From assembly GCA_018436725.1 (NCBI GenBank), contig JAHDKT010000055.1, positions 62,001 to 126,000 of the forward strand: a DNA stretch of 64,000 bases, in the 5' to 3' direction. This document shows, one piece after another, positions 26,968-35,208 of this stretch (the first letter of the stretch is position 1; every line of letters starts with the position of its first letter). This stretch comes from Synergistaceae bacterium (GTDB lineage Bacteria; Synergistota; Synergistia; Synergistales; Aminobacteriaceae). The notes under the pieces were generated by a model. That model did no database searches. It saw nothing but the letters and a program-made list of their open reading frames with translations, and was not told the DNA's origin. The translations under genes were made by a program, and so were the position numbers.

Positions 26968-28052
26968 TACGGGATTCTTTCGGCAGAGTACTCGACTACG
27001 TTCGGATTTCCATTACCGACCGCTGCAATTTCCGGTGTATGTACTGTATGCCCGCCTCCGGAATCGAATGGATTCCGCACAACGAAATCATGACCTACGA
27101 AGATATTCTTTTCCTTGTTTCTGTTCTATCCAACCTTGGGGTGAAAAGAATACGCTTTACCGGAGGAGAGCCGTTCGTTAGAAAGGGTTTCATCGATTTT
27201 CTCCATGAGATTCACCGGAAACACCCGTTGATCGGTATCGCAGTGACAACGAACGGGGCTTTTCTTGAGCGCGATGCTTCAGCAATCTCCGCTCTTGCCC
27301 TCCATTCGGTGAATGTCAGTCTTGATACCTTGGATCCCGGAAAATTCTCGGAGATTACACGAACCGGCGACCTAAGCAGAGTTCTCCGGGGTATCGATTC
27401 GCTTGTCGCTTCCGGAGAAGTCCCGGTAAAAGTGAATACTGTCGTCATGCGCGACTTTAATCTCGTTGAAATTCCTTCACTCGCACGCTTTGCTGCGGAA
27501 AAGAGCGTGCTGCTCAGATTTATCGAGTTTATGCCTCTCGACAAGGATGTCTGGTCGAAAATGCAGTATGTTCCTGCTTCAGAGATCCTTTCCCTTCTCC
27601 CGGAAGCAACTCAATGGTCGCCCTGCAACAAAAACCTCCGAGCGAGCGAGAGCCTCGATCCTGGAATTCCTAACGGCCCCGCAAAATACTTTCGGAAAAA
27701 AGATACAGGACAGTGTATCGGTATCATTTCTGCCGTTTCGGATCATTTTTGCCATACATGCAACCGCCTTCGAATTACTTCGACCGGCGAGGTTCGCCCG
27801 TGCCTCTTCAGCAATAAGGGAGTCCCGATAATAGACGCACTAAGAAGACATGACCCGGACGCCACTCGTGAAGGCATTCTTAAGGCGGTTACACAAAAAC
27901 CTCACGAAGGGGGAACAGGTATTCCCGGAGAAAAGCAGGCTCCCAAGGTGGACCAACACTCTTCCATCACATGTTTCAACCGGGAAAAATCGCCTCGCAA
28001 CGGAGCCGAGAACTTTACCGAAGAGCGACACATGTCACGGATCGGAGGATGA
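26955..28052 (+). CDS. moaA: GTP 3',8-cyclase MoaA (radical SAM)
   Basis: This 365-residue enzyme catalyses the first step of molybdopterin synthesis, cyclising GTP. The radical SAM cluster motif is C24-FRM-region-C28-x-x-C31 (CNFRCMYC), followed by TGGEPFVRKGF. The second cluster motif, CHTCNRLRITSTGEVRPC, and the terminal MSRIGG are both conserved. The segment just before the end is about 20 residues longer than usual. ATG 26955 follows GGGAGGG and overlaps the previous gene by 13 nt. Confidence 0.95.
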   Translation: MGTIIRDSFGRVLDYVRISITDRCNFRCMYCMPASGIEWIPHNEIMTYEDILFLVSVLSNLGVKRIRFTGGEPFVRKGFIDFLHEIHRKHPLIGIAVTTNGAFLERDASAISALALHSVNVSLDTLDPGKFSEITRTGDLSRVLRGIDSLVASGEVPVKVNTVVMRDFNLVEIPSLARFAAEKSVLLRFIEFMPLDKDVWSKMQYVPASEILSLLPEATQWSPCNKNLRASESLDPGIPNGPAKYFRKKDTGQCIGIISAVSDHFCHTCNRLRITSTGEVRPCLFSNKGVPIIDALRRHDPDATREGILKAVTQKPHEGGTGIPGEKQAPKVDQHSSITCFNREKSPRNGAENFTEERHMSRIGG

Positions 28053-28059
28053 ATACTCA

Positions 28060-28602
28060 GTGTGTACTATTGAAGAAGGAGAGAAAAGCCGTCTGACGCA
28101 TCTCGACGAACACGGTCGCCCGCATATGGTCGACGTAGGAAACAAGCCCGTTTCCTCCCGAACAGCGGAAGCGGAGGGTTGGGTTGTTTTGGACAAAGCG
28201 ATCTGCGATATCCTGGGCGACAGGGGGTACTCAAAAAAGGGCGATGTGCTTCGTATCGCCGAGACCGCCGGCATCATGGCCGTAAAGAGAACCTGGGAAC
28301 TAATCCCCTTATGCCACGCTCTCCGTATCGACAGCGTCCGTGTCAAGTGCGATCTCCTGACGGAAAGCAAAAAAATCCATATCAAGGCCAGCGTCACGGC
28401 ACACGATGTGACAGGTGTCGAAATGGAGGCGCTCACCGGAGTATCGATCGCCGCCCTAACCGTATACGATATGTGCAAGGCCGTTTCAAAGGGGATGGTC
28501 ATAGAAGGGGTGCGTCTCCTCGGCAAGACCGGCGGCAAGAGCGGCGAGTACATAGCCCCCGATTACACAATGGGAAAGGAGAACGAACATGAGAGTGATT
28601 GA
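28060..28602 (+). CDS. moaC: Cyclic pyranopterin monophosphate synthase MoaC
   Basis: This 180-residue enzyme completes formation of cyclic pyranopterin with MoaA. Diagnostic segments are LTHLDEHGRPHMVDVGNKP, the IPLCHALRID stretch, and VTAHDVTGVEMEALTGVSIAALTVYDMCKA. I chose GTG 28060 with GGAGG 11 nt upstream; longer in-frame starts overlap moaA and add unrelated sequence. It overlaps the next gene by 14 nt. Confidence 0.93.
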   Translation: MCTIEEGEKSRLTHLDEHGRPHMVDVGNKPVSSRTAEAEGWVVLDKAICDILGDRGYSKKGDVLRIAETAGIMAVKRTWELIPLCHALRIDSVRVKCDLLTESKKIHIKASVTAHDVTGVEMEALTGVSIAALTVYDMCKAVSKGMVIEGVRLLGKTGGKSGEYIAPDYTMGKENEHESD

Positions 28603-29431
28603 AATTTTTGAACGATCTCCTCGCGGCTTCCTCTCTCATACACTCTGCTACTTGAGCGTCAACAGGACGGGGAACAGCGCATTCAACGGTATGGAAAGGC
28701 CGTTATACATACTCGATCCCGGCCAAAGAGAAGAGATTCCCGAAAAGGGGGTCGGGTTCGTTGTTTCCAAGAGTGCCGCGAAACCCGGGTATTTTCTCTC
28801 TCTCGGAGAGGATGTACTCTGTCGTATTTTTGAAGGAACTCCTCCGTTTCGCCTTTCCGTTGAACAGGGAGGATTCGTCTCGGTTTCGAGAAATGCGGAC
28901 CTGCTTCGTCCGATACCGACAGGTATACTCACCGTAAGTGATAAAGGAAGCAGGGGAGAGAGGGAAGACCTGTCCGGTCCTGCGCTCGTACGTCGGCTTC
29001 AGCCGCTTGGCGCGGTTATCGAGGCGACCGCCACGGTCCCGGACGAGATCGAGGAGATAGTGGAAACTCTGAAAGAATGGAGCGATGGCAGAGGTCTCAA
29101 GCTAATATTGAGCACCGGCGGGACCGGCTTTTCCCGTCGCGACGTCACTCCGGAAGCGTTTGCTTCAATCGCCGAAAAAACGGCGCCTGGCATTGGAGAA
29201 ACGATGCGGAGCGCTTCGATGAAAATAACCCCCAAAGCGATGCTTAGTAGAAGTTGCGCTGTTATCCGCGGAGAAACGCTGATCGTCGCGCTCCCGGGAA
29301 GCGAAAAAGCAGCCGAGGAGTGTTTTGCCGCGATCGCTCCGGCCTTGCGTCACGGAGTGGAAATTCTTTGTGGTTGGGATAGCGAATGTGGCTCCCGTCC
29401 GCACCAGCATCATCATAAGAGAAACCGCTGA
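28589..29431 (+). CDS. mogA: MogA/MoaB-family molybdopterin adenylyltransferase with N-terminal extension
   Basis: This 280-residue protein adenylates molybdopterin before metal insertion. The MogA core spans about residues 110-265: GILTVSDKGSRGEREDLSG, STGGTGFSRRDVTPEA and IVALPGSEKAAEECF. The first 108 residues are extra and I do not recognise them; they look like a small mostly-beta domain. The C-terminus ends in a histidine-rich HQHHHK tail. AAGGAGA precedes the ATG. Confidence 0.88.
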   Translation: MRVIEIFERSPRGFLSHTLCYLSVNRTGNSAFNGMERPLYILDPGQREEIPEKGVGFVVSKSAAKPGYFLSLGEDVLCRIFEGTPPFRLSVEQGGFVSVSRNADLLRPIPTGILTVSDKGSRGEREDLSGPALVRRLQPLGAVIEATATVPDEIEEIVETLKEWSDGRGLKLILSTGGTGFSRRDVTPEAFASIAEKTAPGIGETMRSASMKITPKAMLSRSCAVIRGETLIVALPGSEKAAEECFAAIAPALRHGVEILCGWDSECGSRPHQHHHKRNR

Positions 29432-29609
29432 TCTTCAGGACGCGCTCAATTCCTGGAGAATTATTCTTTTATCGAAACTGCACATTTCGCAACGTTACAT
29501 CGAGTGCGAAGTATTCGAGCCTTCCAGTTTTCACGCGGAGGCTCTCTACTGTACGAAGGAGGACATAACGTGGAGGTGGAAGCAGTCGGCGTCAAAAAAT
29601 GCGTCATAA
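29388..29609 (+). CDS. Possible small protein of unknown function between mogA and rapZ
   Basis: An open frame of about 73 codons (GTG start at 29388, stop 29607-29609) fills the 138-nt gap between mogA and rapZ and overlaps both. Its codon choice looks similar to neighbouring genes and the peptide has an ordered composition (TADLQDALNSWRIILLSKLH). There is no clear ribosome site, and I recognise no family. It could be spurious. Confidence 0.35.
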   Translation: MAPVRTSIIIRETADLQDALNSWRIILLSKLHISQRYIECEVFEPSSFHAEALYCTKEDITWRWKQSASKNAS

Positions 29610-30457
29610 TCACCGGTATGTCCGGCGCAGGGAAATCGACGGCGTTGAAGATTCTGGAAGACCAGGGGATGTTTGCCATCGACAATATTCCTCCCGTCCT
29701 GCTTTCTCAGCTTCTTTTTCTGTTGGAAAAGCACAGAGCCGCCGTTCGCTGGGGCGTTGCCGCGGTCGTAGATGTTCGCGGAGATTCCCTTCTCGACGAT
29801 TTCCCGGCTGCGCTCGCTCTTCTGAGAAAACAGACCCCTCACGTGCACACGATCTTTTTCGACGCGCAGGACGACATCCTCTTGCGCAGATTCGAAACCA
29901 CGAGGCGCCGGCACCCAATGGACCCCGAAGGCTCTCTTCTGGACGGAATCGCGAAAGAGAGAGAACGCCTCCGGCCGATACTCGATTGCGCAGATGCGGT
30001 CATCGACACTTCGGCTCTTTCTCTTTCTCATATTCGAAAAGAGCTGGTCTCCCGTTTCTTCGGAGATACGGCCGGTGTTCCTCTTCTCATTTCCTCGTTC
30101 GGATACAAACACGGCGCCCCCGCCGATTGCGATTTCATATTCGACGTTCGTTTTCTCGACAACCCTTTTTATAATCCGACGCTCAAGCCTCTTTCAGGAA
30201 AAGAAGAAGCTGTGCAGGATGCGATTTGGAGCACGACTGAAGCTCGTCAATTCTGGGAGAAGCTCGTATCCTTTCTTGAGTTCGTTGTTCCTCTCTATCT
30301 CCGTTCAGGGAAGACGCATCTTCATATCGGCATAGGGTGTACAGGAGGACGGCATCGCTCGGTAGCTGTCGCAGAAAGGCTTCATACGCACTTCCGGAAC
30401 TATGCGGGACGCTGTATCCTGAGGCATCGGGATATCGACAGAGAGCAGGGGTGGTGA
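29570..30457 (+). CDS. rapZ: RapZ/YvcJ-family nucleotide-binding protein
   Basis: This 295-residue protein has an N-terminal P-loop (ITGMSGAGKST, residues 14-24) and the C-terminal RapZ domain (FGYKHGAPADCDFIFDVRFLDNPFY; IGIGCTGGRHRSVAVAE). Homologues bind GTP/ATP and act as RNA adaptor proteins in enterobacteria or as competence and envelope regulators in Bacillus. GTG 29570 follows AAGGAGG by 7 nt. It begins the conserved trio rapZ-yvcK-whiA. Confidence 0.93.
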   Translation: MEVEAVGVKKCVIITGMSGAGKSTALKILEDQGMFAIDNIPPVLLSQLLFLLEKHRAAVRWGVAAVVDVRGDSLLDDFPAALALLRKQTPHVHTIFFDAQDDILLRRFETTRRRHPMDPEGSLLDGIAKERERLRPILDCADAVIDTSALSLSHIRKELVSRFFGDTAGVPLLISSFGYKHGAPADCDFIFDVRFLDNPFYNPTLKPLSGKEEAVQDAIWSTTEARQFWEKLVSFLEFVVPLYLRSGKTHLHIGIGCTGGRHRSVAVAERLHTHFRNYAGRCILRHRDIDREQGW

Positions 30458-30459
30458 TC

Positions 30460-31578
30460 ATGGATCTTCTGATCAGCTACGGTCTGGGGCTTTTTACTGC
30501 GACCCTTCTTGCATTTCTCTTCCGAATGAGAAATTGGGGGCGCACCGGGAATTTCCTTGCTGGAGGCGCACGAAAAACGCCTCTCTCCAAAGCGATCGAA
30601 TACCGTCTTTCAATGGGACCGTTCGTGGCGGCTCTCGGAGGAGGCACAGGGCTTTCAACTCTTTTAAGAGGACTGAAAAGTTTTACCCGCAATATTGTCG
30701 CTGTAGTCACCGTAACAGATGAAGGGGGAAGTTCCGGAAGGCTACGCGAGGAGTGGGGCGTCCTCCCCCCGGGAGATGTGCGCAACTGTATTGTCGCGCT
30801 TGCGGAAAACGATAATGCGCTGAAACGTCTCCTCGATTTCCGCTTCGACAGAGGGGGTCTGGCTGGGCACAGTTTGGGAAACCTTATGCTCCTTGCTATC
30901 TCCGAGCAGTTCGGGGACTTCCGTCTCGCAGTCGAGGAAATGAACCATCTCCTCGCAATCCGCGGTCGGGTGCTCCCCGTAACAACAGAGTCCGTCAGTA
31001 TTGTGGCGGAAACGCGGAACGGCTCTCGAGTCCGGGGAGAGCTTTCCGTCTCCGAACACGGTCATGAAATATCGAAAATTTGGCTCGAGCCGCGCGACGC
31101 GAAACCTCTAAAAGAGGTGCTTCTTTCACTCGACGAGGCCGATATCATCGTCTTGGGGCCGGGCAGCCTCTTTACAAGCATCATTCCGAATCTTCTTATT
31201 CGCAAGGTTGCGGAACGCCTCCGCCAGAGCGAAGTTCCCAAAGTGTATATTGCAAACCTGATGACGCAACCACAGGAAACGCAAGGATTCAGCATACTGG
31301 ATCACGTCCGGTGGGTAAGCGCGGCGATGGGAGTCTCGCCGGACTACGTCCTTGTCAACGATGGAACCATACCGCCTTTGCTTATAGAAAAATACCGGTT
31401 GGACGGCGCTGAACCTCTCTATATCACCGCAGATGAAGAATGGGAGCTGGAACGGATGGGTTGCCGGATCATTCGCGGTGATTTTGTTCGAATTATGGAC
31501 GGCAATGTAGTTCGACACAATGGGCAGGCTCTCTCGGAGATAATCATACGCTTGTGCCGCGAACTCGACGAGGGGTAA
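30460..31578 (+). CDS. yvcK: YvcK/GlmR-family gluconeogenesis factor
   Basis: This 372-residue member of the CofD-like YvcK family has the glycine-rich AALGGGTGLSTLLRGL loop and TDEGGSSGRLREEWGVLPPGDVRNC. In Bacillus it binds UDP-sugars and is needed for cell wall synthesis on gluconeogenic carbon. Unlike many homologues it has a hydrophobic N-terminal segment (residues 2-20), so it may be membrane-anchored. ATG 30460 lies 2 nt after the rapZ stop. Confidence 0.92.
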   Translation: MDLLISYGLGLFTATLLAFLFRMRNWGRTGNFLAGGARKTPLSKAIEYRLSMGPFVAALGGGTGLSTLLRGLKSFTRNIVAVVTVTDEGGSSGRLREEWGVLPPGDVRNCIVALAENDNALKRLLDFRFDRGGLAGHSLGNLMLLAISEQFGDFRLAVEEMNHLLAIRGRVLPVTTESVSIVAETRNGSRVRGELSVSEHGHEISKIWLEPRDAKPLKEVLLSLDEADIIVLGPGSLFTSIIPNLLIRKVAERLRQSEVPKVYIANLMTQPQETQGFSILDHVRWVSAAMGVSPDYVLVNDGTIPPLLIEKYRLDGAEPLYITADEEWELERMGCRIIRGDFVRIMDGNVVRHNGQALSEIIIRLCRELDEG

Positions 31579-31584
31579 AAGACC

Positions 31585-32547
31585 ATGGACAGCCGAACCT
31601 CATTGACTGCGGATATGTGGGCCGAATGGACATCCGCCGCCTTTGAAACGACATCGATGGTCGGAGAAGAGATCGCCGGAATCGTGGACGGTCTTTCCGA
31701 AGTCGCGGAACACCCCGGAGAGATGGTCTATTCAAGCGGTCGTCTCTGGGTTTTCCGGAGGCTGCGTTTTTTATGGCCTGAGTGGGAATTTACTCGACCA
31801 TTCGAGTTCGCATCGCTGCTCAATATTCCACGTTCTCTGAAAGGACGCGTTTTTTTTCGATTACCCGCACCTCTCGTTGAAGCGGTTAGAAACCATACTC
31901 TTCTTTCGCGAAGCGCGCGCTGGTTAAAAGGGCTGTGGGGGAGCTGCGGTTCGTTGTATTTACCGAAAACCGGCTACTACCTCTGTTTTCATATTTCATC
32001 AAAGCAGACGGAGGAAAAAACCGTGCATCTGTTGAAAAAGAAGGGTTTTTCCCCGGGCCGGCGACGAGTTCACGGAAAATTCGAGATAACCCTGAGAAAC
32101 CAGCAGGAGATAGTGGACATGCTTGCGAGTTTCAACATGGTCAGGACGACGCTCCTTCTTGAGGAGAAAGCTATTTTTCGATCCTTAAGAAATCAGGCGA
32201 ACAAACTCGTGAACTGCGACGCATCAAATATACGAAAAAGCTTGGAAGCCTCTTCGAGACAGATCGAAATCGCGCGGCAAGCACTTGAGCTTTCGGAATA
32301 CGATGATCTTCCGGCCGTATTGAAAAATCTCATTGCCAGCCGGCTGGCCAATCCCAGCATGACTTTGGAGGAACTCGGACATCTTCAATCCCCTCCTGTA
32401 AGCAAGAGTACGATAAAATACCGCTGGAAAAAGATTTCGGATCAGGTTATGCCTTTGTCTCAACGAAGGAGAGGGGCTTCAAAGAACACACACTCGTTCT
32501 CGTCAACGCAACAAAGCAAAAACGAAAAACTGAGTGCGCAATCATAA
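31585..32547 (+). CDS. whiA: WhiA-family DNA-binding regulator
   Basis: This 320-residue protein has the WhiA homing-endonuclease-like N-terminal domain (LKGLWGSCGSLYLPKTGYYLCF) and C-terminal helix-turn-helix region with NCDASNIRKS and LANPSMTLEELG...SKSTIKYRWKKI. WhiA affects division and sporulation genes in Gram-positive bacteria. It closes the rapZ-yvcK-whiA trio, 6 nt after yvcK. The last 35 residues are a polar, probably disordered tail. Confidence 0.93.
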   Translation: MDSRTSLTADMWAEWTSAAFETTSMVGEEIAGIVDGLSEVAEHPGEMVYSSGRLWVFRRLRFLWPEWEFTRPFEFASLLNIPRSLKGRVFFRLPAPLVEAVRNHTLLSRSARWLKGLWGSCGSLYLPKTGYYLCFHISSKQTEEKTVHLLKKKGFSPGRRRVHGKFEITLRNQQEIVDMLASFNMVRTTLLLEEKAIFRSLRNQANKLVNCDASNIRKSLEASSRQIEIARQALELSEYDDLPAVLKNLIASRLANPSMTLEELGHLQSPPVSKSTIKYRWKKISDQVMPLSQRRRGASKNTHSFSSTQQSKNEKLSAQS

Positions 32548-32568
32548 GTACGGGCACATAGTTTCCAA

Positions 32569-32596
32569 TTGAACAGTGAACGAGCATGTGTATTAC
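32569..32596 (+). promoter_or_regulatory. Possible promoter for pgk
   Basis: TTGAAC (32569-32574), 16 nt, TATTAC (32591-32596) lies in the 74-nt gap before pgk. The match is moderate, and read-through from whiA is also possible. Confidence 0.35.
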
Positions 32597-32621
32597 AGAT
32601 TACAAAGGGGGTCGTCACAGC

Positions 32622-33809
32622 ATGAAACTTCGTCAGTTTTCTGAAAAAGATGTTCGCGGCAAAAAGGTGCTTGTTCGGGTAGATTTCAACGTCCCATTAA
32701 AAAACGGGAAAGTTACAGACTCCACACGTATTCTCGCGCATAAAGAAACGATCGCGACGCTTCTCGCATGGGGAGCGAAAGTTGCGCTCTCTTCACATCT
32801 TGGACGCCCAAAAGGCAAAAAGGTTCCCGAAATGTCGCTTGCTTGCGTTCTGCCGGAAGCGGAAAAAGTGTTCGGCGTTCCCACCCGTTTCTGCGACGAC
32901 TGCATCGGACCAACGGTTCAGTCAGCTGTAGACGGAACGAAAGCGACGGAGCTGCTTCTTCTTGAGAATCTGCGTTTTTATGCGGAGGAGCAGGAAAACG
33001 ACATGTCGTTCGCGGAAAAACTCGCAGCACCTTTTGATGTTTTTGTTATGGACGCGTTCAGCGCCTCGCATAGAGCGGACGCATCGACCAATGCGATCAT
33101 GGGAATTCTTCCGTCTTTTTCCGGCGCTCTCCTTCGAAAAGAGGTCGACATGCTCTCCGCCGTGAGTGAGAAACCGGAACGTCCGTTCGTCTTGATACTG
33201 GGAGGCGCAAAGGTCTCCGACAAAATCGGCGTAGTGGAACACCTCATGGACAAGACCAGCAGCATCCTGATCGGCGGCGGCATGGCATTCACCTTCTTAA
33301 AAGCTGCCGGAAAACCGATAGGACGTTCACTCTTCGAGGAGGAAAAAAAGGACTTTGCCTTGGAGATGATGGAGAAGGCGCGTCGTTCCGGAGTGGAAAT
33401 ACTCCTGCCCGTGGACGTTGTCACCGGCACATCTCTCGACATGAGTAGCGGCGAAAAGATCGTTTCCGTAGATGCGCTGCCCGATGATGAGATGGGTCTT
33501 GACATCGGCCCAGAGACCGCGTCGCTCTTCGCGGAAAGGATAGCCGGAGCCAAAACAGTCCTTTGGAACGGCCCCATGGGCGTCTTCGAGAATCCGCTGT
33601 TTGCCTCGGGCACGAAAGGTGTTGCGGAAGGCGTAGCCGAATGTACTCGCAAAGGCGGAACCACAGTCGTCGGCGGGGGAGATACAGCCGCTGCGGCCAA
33701 AGCGCTCGGCTTCGACGGATACGTTTCGCACGTCTCAACGGGCGGCGGAGCCAGTCTTGAGTTTTGCGAAGGCAAAGCGTTGCCCGGAATCATGCCGCTC
33801 GTGGATTAA
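32622..33809 (+). CDS. pgk: Phosphoglycerate kinase
   Basis: This 395-residue glycolytic enzyme transfers phosphate between 1,3-bisphosphoglycerate and ADP. Motifs include KVLVRVDFNVPL, SSHLGRPKG, ILGGAKVSDKIGV, LWNGPMGVFE and VVGGGDTAAAA. ATG 32622 follows AAAGGGGG by 10 nt. tpiA follows 28 nt downstream, a common glycolytic pair. Confidence 0.97.
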   Translation: MKLRQFSEKDVRGKKVLVRVDFNVPLKNGKVTDSTRILAHKETIATLLAWGAKVALSSHLGRPKGKKVPEMSLACVLPEAEKVFGVPTRFCDDCIGPTVQSAVDGTKATELLLLENLRFYAEEQENDMSFAEKLAAPFDVFVMDAFSASHRADASTNAIMGILPSFSGALLRKEVDMLSAVSEKPERPFVLILGGAKVSDKIGVVEHLMDKTSSILIGGGMAFTFLKAAGKPIGRSLFEEEKKDFALEMMEKARRSGVEILLPVDVVTGTSLDMSSGEKIVSVDALPDDEMGLDIGPETASLFAERIAGAKTVLWNGPMGVFENPLFASGTKGVAEGVAECTRKGGTTVVGGGDTAAAAKALGFDGYVSHVSTGGGASLEFCEGKALPGIMPLVD

Positions 33810-33837
33810 CGGCTCGAAGGAGGTTGCTGAGCATACT

Positions 33838-34632
33838 ATGAAAAAGATATTTCTCTACGGGAATTGGAAGATGCACATGCTTCCAAAGGAAGCAGAATCT
33901 TTTTGCAGCGAGCTTCTTTCTTGCTCATCCGAGAAACGCTATGATGAGAAGTGCATCGATATAGCGCTTTTTCCTCCGTTTATTTCCATAGCTCCCGTTG
34001 TACGGCTGCTTCCTGAAAACGGAATCTTCAAAGCGGGGGCTCAGGACGGTTGGTATGAAGACAGAGGAGCGTATACAGGCGCTGTCTCTATGGATATGAA
34101 TCGACAGATAGGGTGCACCCATGTTCTGGTCGGACATAGTGAACGCAGGAGCATATTCGGCGATACGGACGATATTGTAGGACGTAAGTTGAAGCAGGCC
34201 CTTCAGAAAGGGCTCGTACCTGTCCTCTGTTTTGGGGAAACACTTGAACAGCGCGAAGCAGGTCAGACACTCGCCATTCTTGGAAAGCAGCTTCTGGCGG
34301 CATGGCGAGAAATCGAAGCCGACGAGATTAAAGGGAACGGTTCGTATCCGGGCATTCTTCTGGCATACGAACCCGTTTGGGCGATCGGTACCGGTCGCAA
34401 CGCAAAGGCCGCAGATGCGCAGGAAGCATGCGCCTACTCAAGACAACTCTTCAAAGAACACTTCGGCGACACGATGAACTGTCCTGTTCTATACGGAGGC
34501 AGCGTCAAAGATTCCAACGCCGCCGAGCTTTTGTCACAGAAGGACATCGATGGCGCTCTCGTCGGAGGAGCTTCATTGAAGGTCGGATCTTTTCTTGCGA
34601 TTTACGATAATTACCGGAGTGCGTCGTTATGA
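33838..34632 (+). CDS. tpiA: Triosephosphate isomerase
   Basis: This 264-residue TIM-barrel enzyme interconverts glyceraldehyde-3-phosphate and dihydroxyacetone phosphate. GNWKM (lysine 11 region), VLVGHSERR (catalytic histidine), AYEPVWAIGTG (catalytic glutamate and flexible loop) and YGGSVK are all present. ATG 33838 has AAGGAGG 14 nt upstream, rather far. Downstream on the plus strand (34633-34745) no clear terminator is seen. Confidence 0.97.
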   Translation: MKKIFLYGNWKMHMLPKEAESFCSELLSCSSEKRYDEKCIDIALFPPFISIAPVVRLLPENGIFKAGAQDGWYEDRGAYTGAVSMDMNRQIGCTHVLVGHSERRSIFGDTDDIVGRKLKQALQKGLVPVLCFGETLEQREAGQTLAILGKQLLAAWREIEADEIKGNGSYPGILLAYEPVWAIGTGRNAKAADAQEACAYSRQLFKEHFGDTMNCPVLYGGSVKDSNAAELLSQKDIDGALVGGASLKVGSFLAIYDNYRSASL

Positions 34633-34739
34633 AAAGCGACAATGTAACATAAGATACATTATAGGACATCTTGGCAGTCGAAAAGAACGCGGGGCGACGA
34701 TTCTTCAACTCTCTCTCGCTTCTTCGATTGTCCTCCGGT

Positions 34740-34796
34740 AAAAAAGACAACTATAAGGCCGGACAGATTCAGAATCTGTCCGGCCTTATAGTTGTC
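34740..34796 (-). terminator. Rho-independent terminator of the leftward rsfS operon
   Basis: 34746-34770 and 34772-34796 are perfect 25-nt inverted arms around one central base. Read on the minus strand the hairpin is followed by six U residues (34745-34740), so it ends transcripts arriving from rsfS. On the plus strand no U-run follows, so it is less likely to serve tpiA, although it sits at the convergence point. Confidence 0.92.
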
Positions 34797-34816
34797 AGCG
34801 ACCAAATCCGGGAAGA

Positions 34817-35176
34817 TCAATCGTGATATGAATAATGATACGAGCGAGCATCTCGCCACATCTTCTCAAGGTTGTAATGATCTCTTCCGCCTTTGCTGAA
34901 AACATGCACCGATAGGTCTCCCGCATCTATAAGGCGCCAGCGCATGCTGTCGTTTCCTTCGACGGTGGTCCTGATTCCCTGCACGTGCAACGCCTCAAGT
35001 GCGGCGTCTCTCAAGGTATCCATGTGCACATCGGAATTCGCGGTCACTAAAACAAAAATTTCCGAGATCGCCGAAAAACCTTCAAGGTCAAGCGCCACTA
35101 TGTCGAGCCCTCGTTTATCTGCAAGCGCCTGGTAAAGAAATTCAAAGTCTTTCAGTCGGTCACCCTGTTTTTTCAA
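34817..35176 (-). CDS. rsfS: Ribosome silencing factor RsfS
   Basis: This 119-residue protein of the RsfS/Iojap family binds ribosomal protein L14 and blocks subunit joining when nutrients are scarce. ALADKRGLDIVALDLEG, SEIFVLVTANSDVHMDTLRDA and DAGDLSVHVF match the family. It starts with TTG 35176, 8 nt after AGGAGGG. It is the last gene of its operon, following nadD and the LCP gene, as in many bacteria. Confidence 0.94.
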   Translation of the reverse strand: MKKQGDRLKDFEFLYQALADKRGLDIVALDLEGFSAISEIFVLVTANSDVHMDTLRDAALEALHVQGIRTTVEGNDSMRWRLIDAGDLSVHVFSKGGRDHYNLEKMWRDARSYHYSYHD

Positions 35177-35208
35177 TCCTTCACCCTCCTTATAAAAAAC
35201 GATTACAA

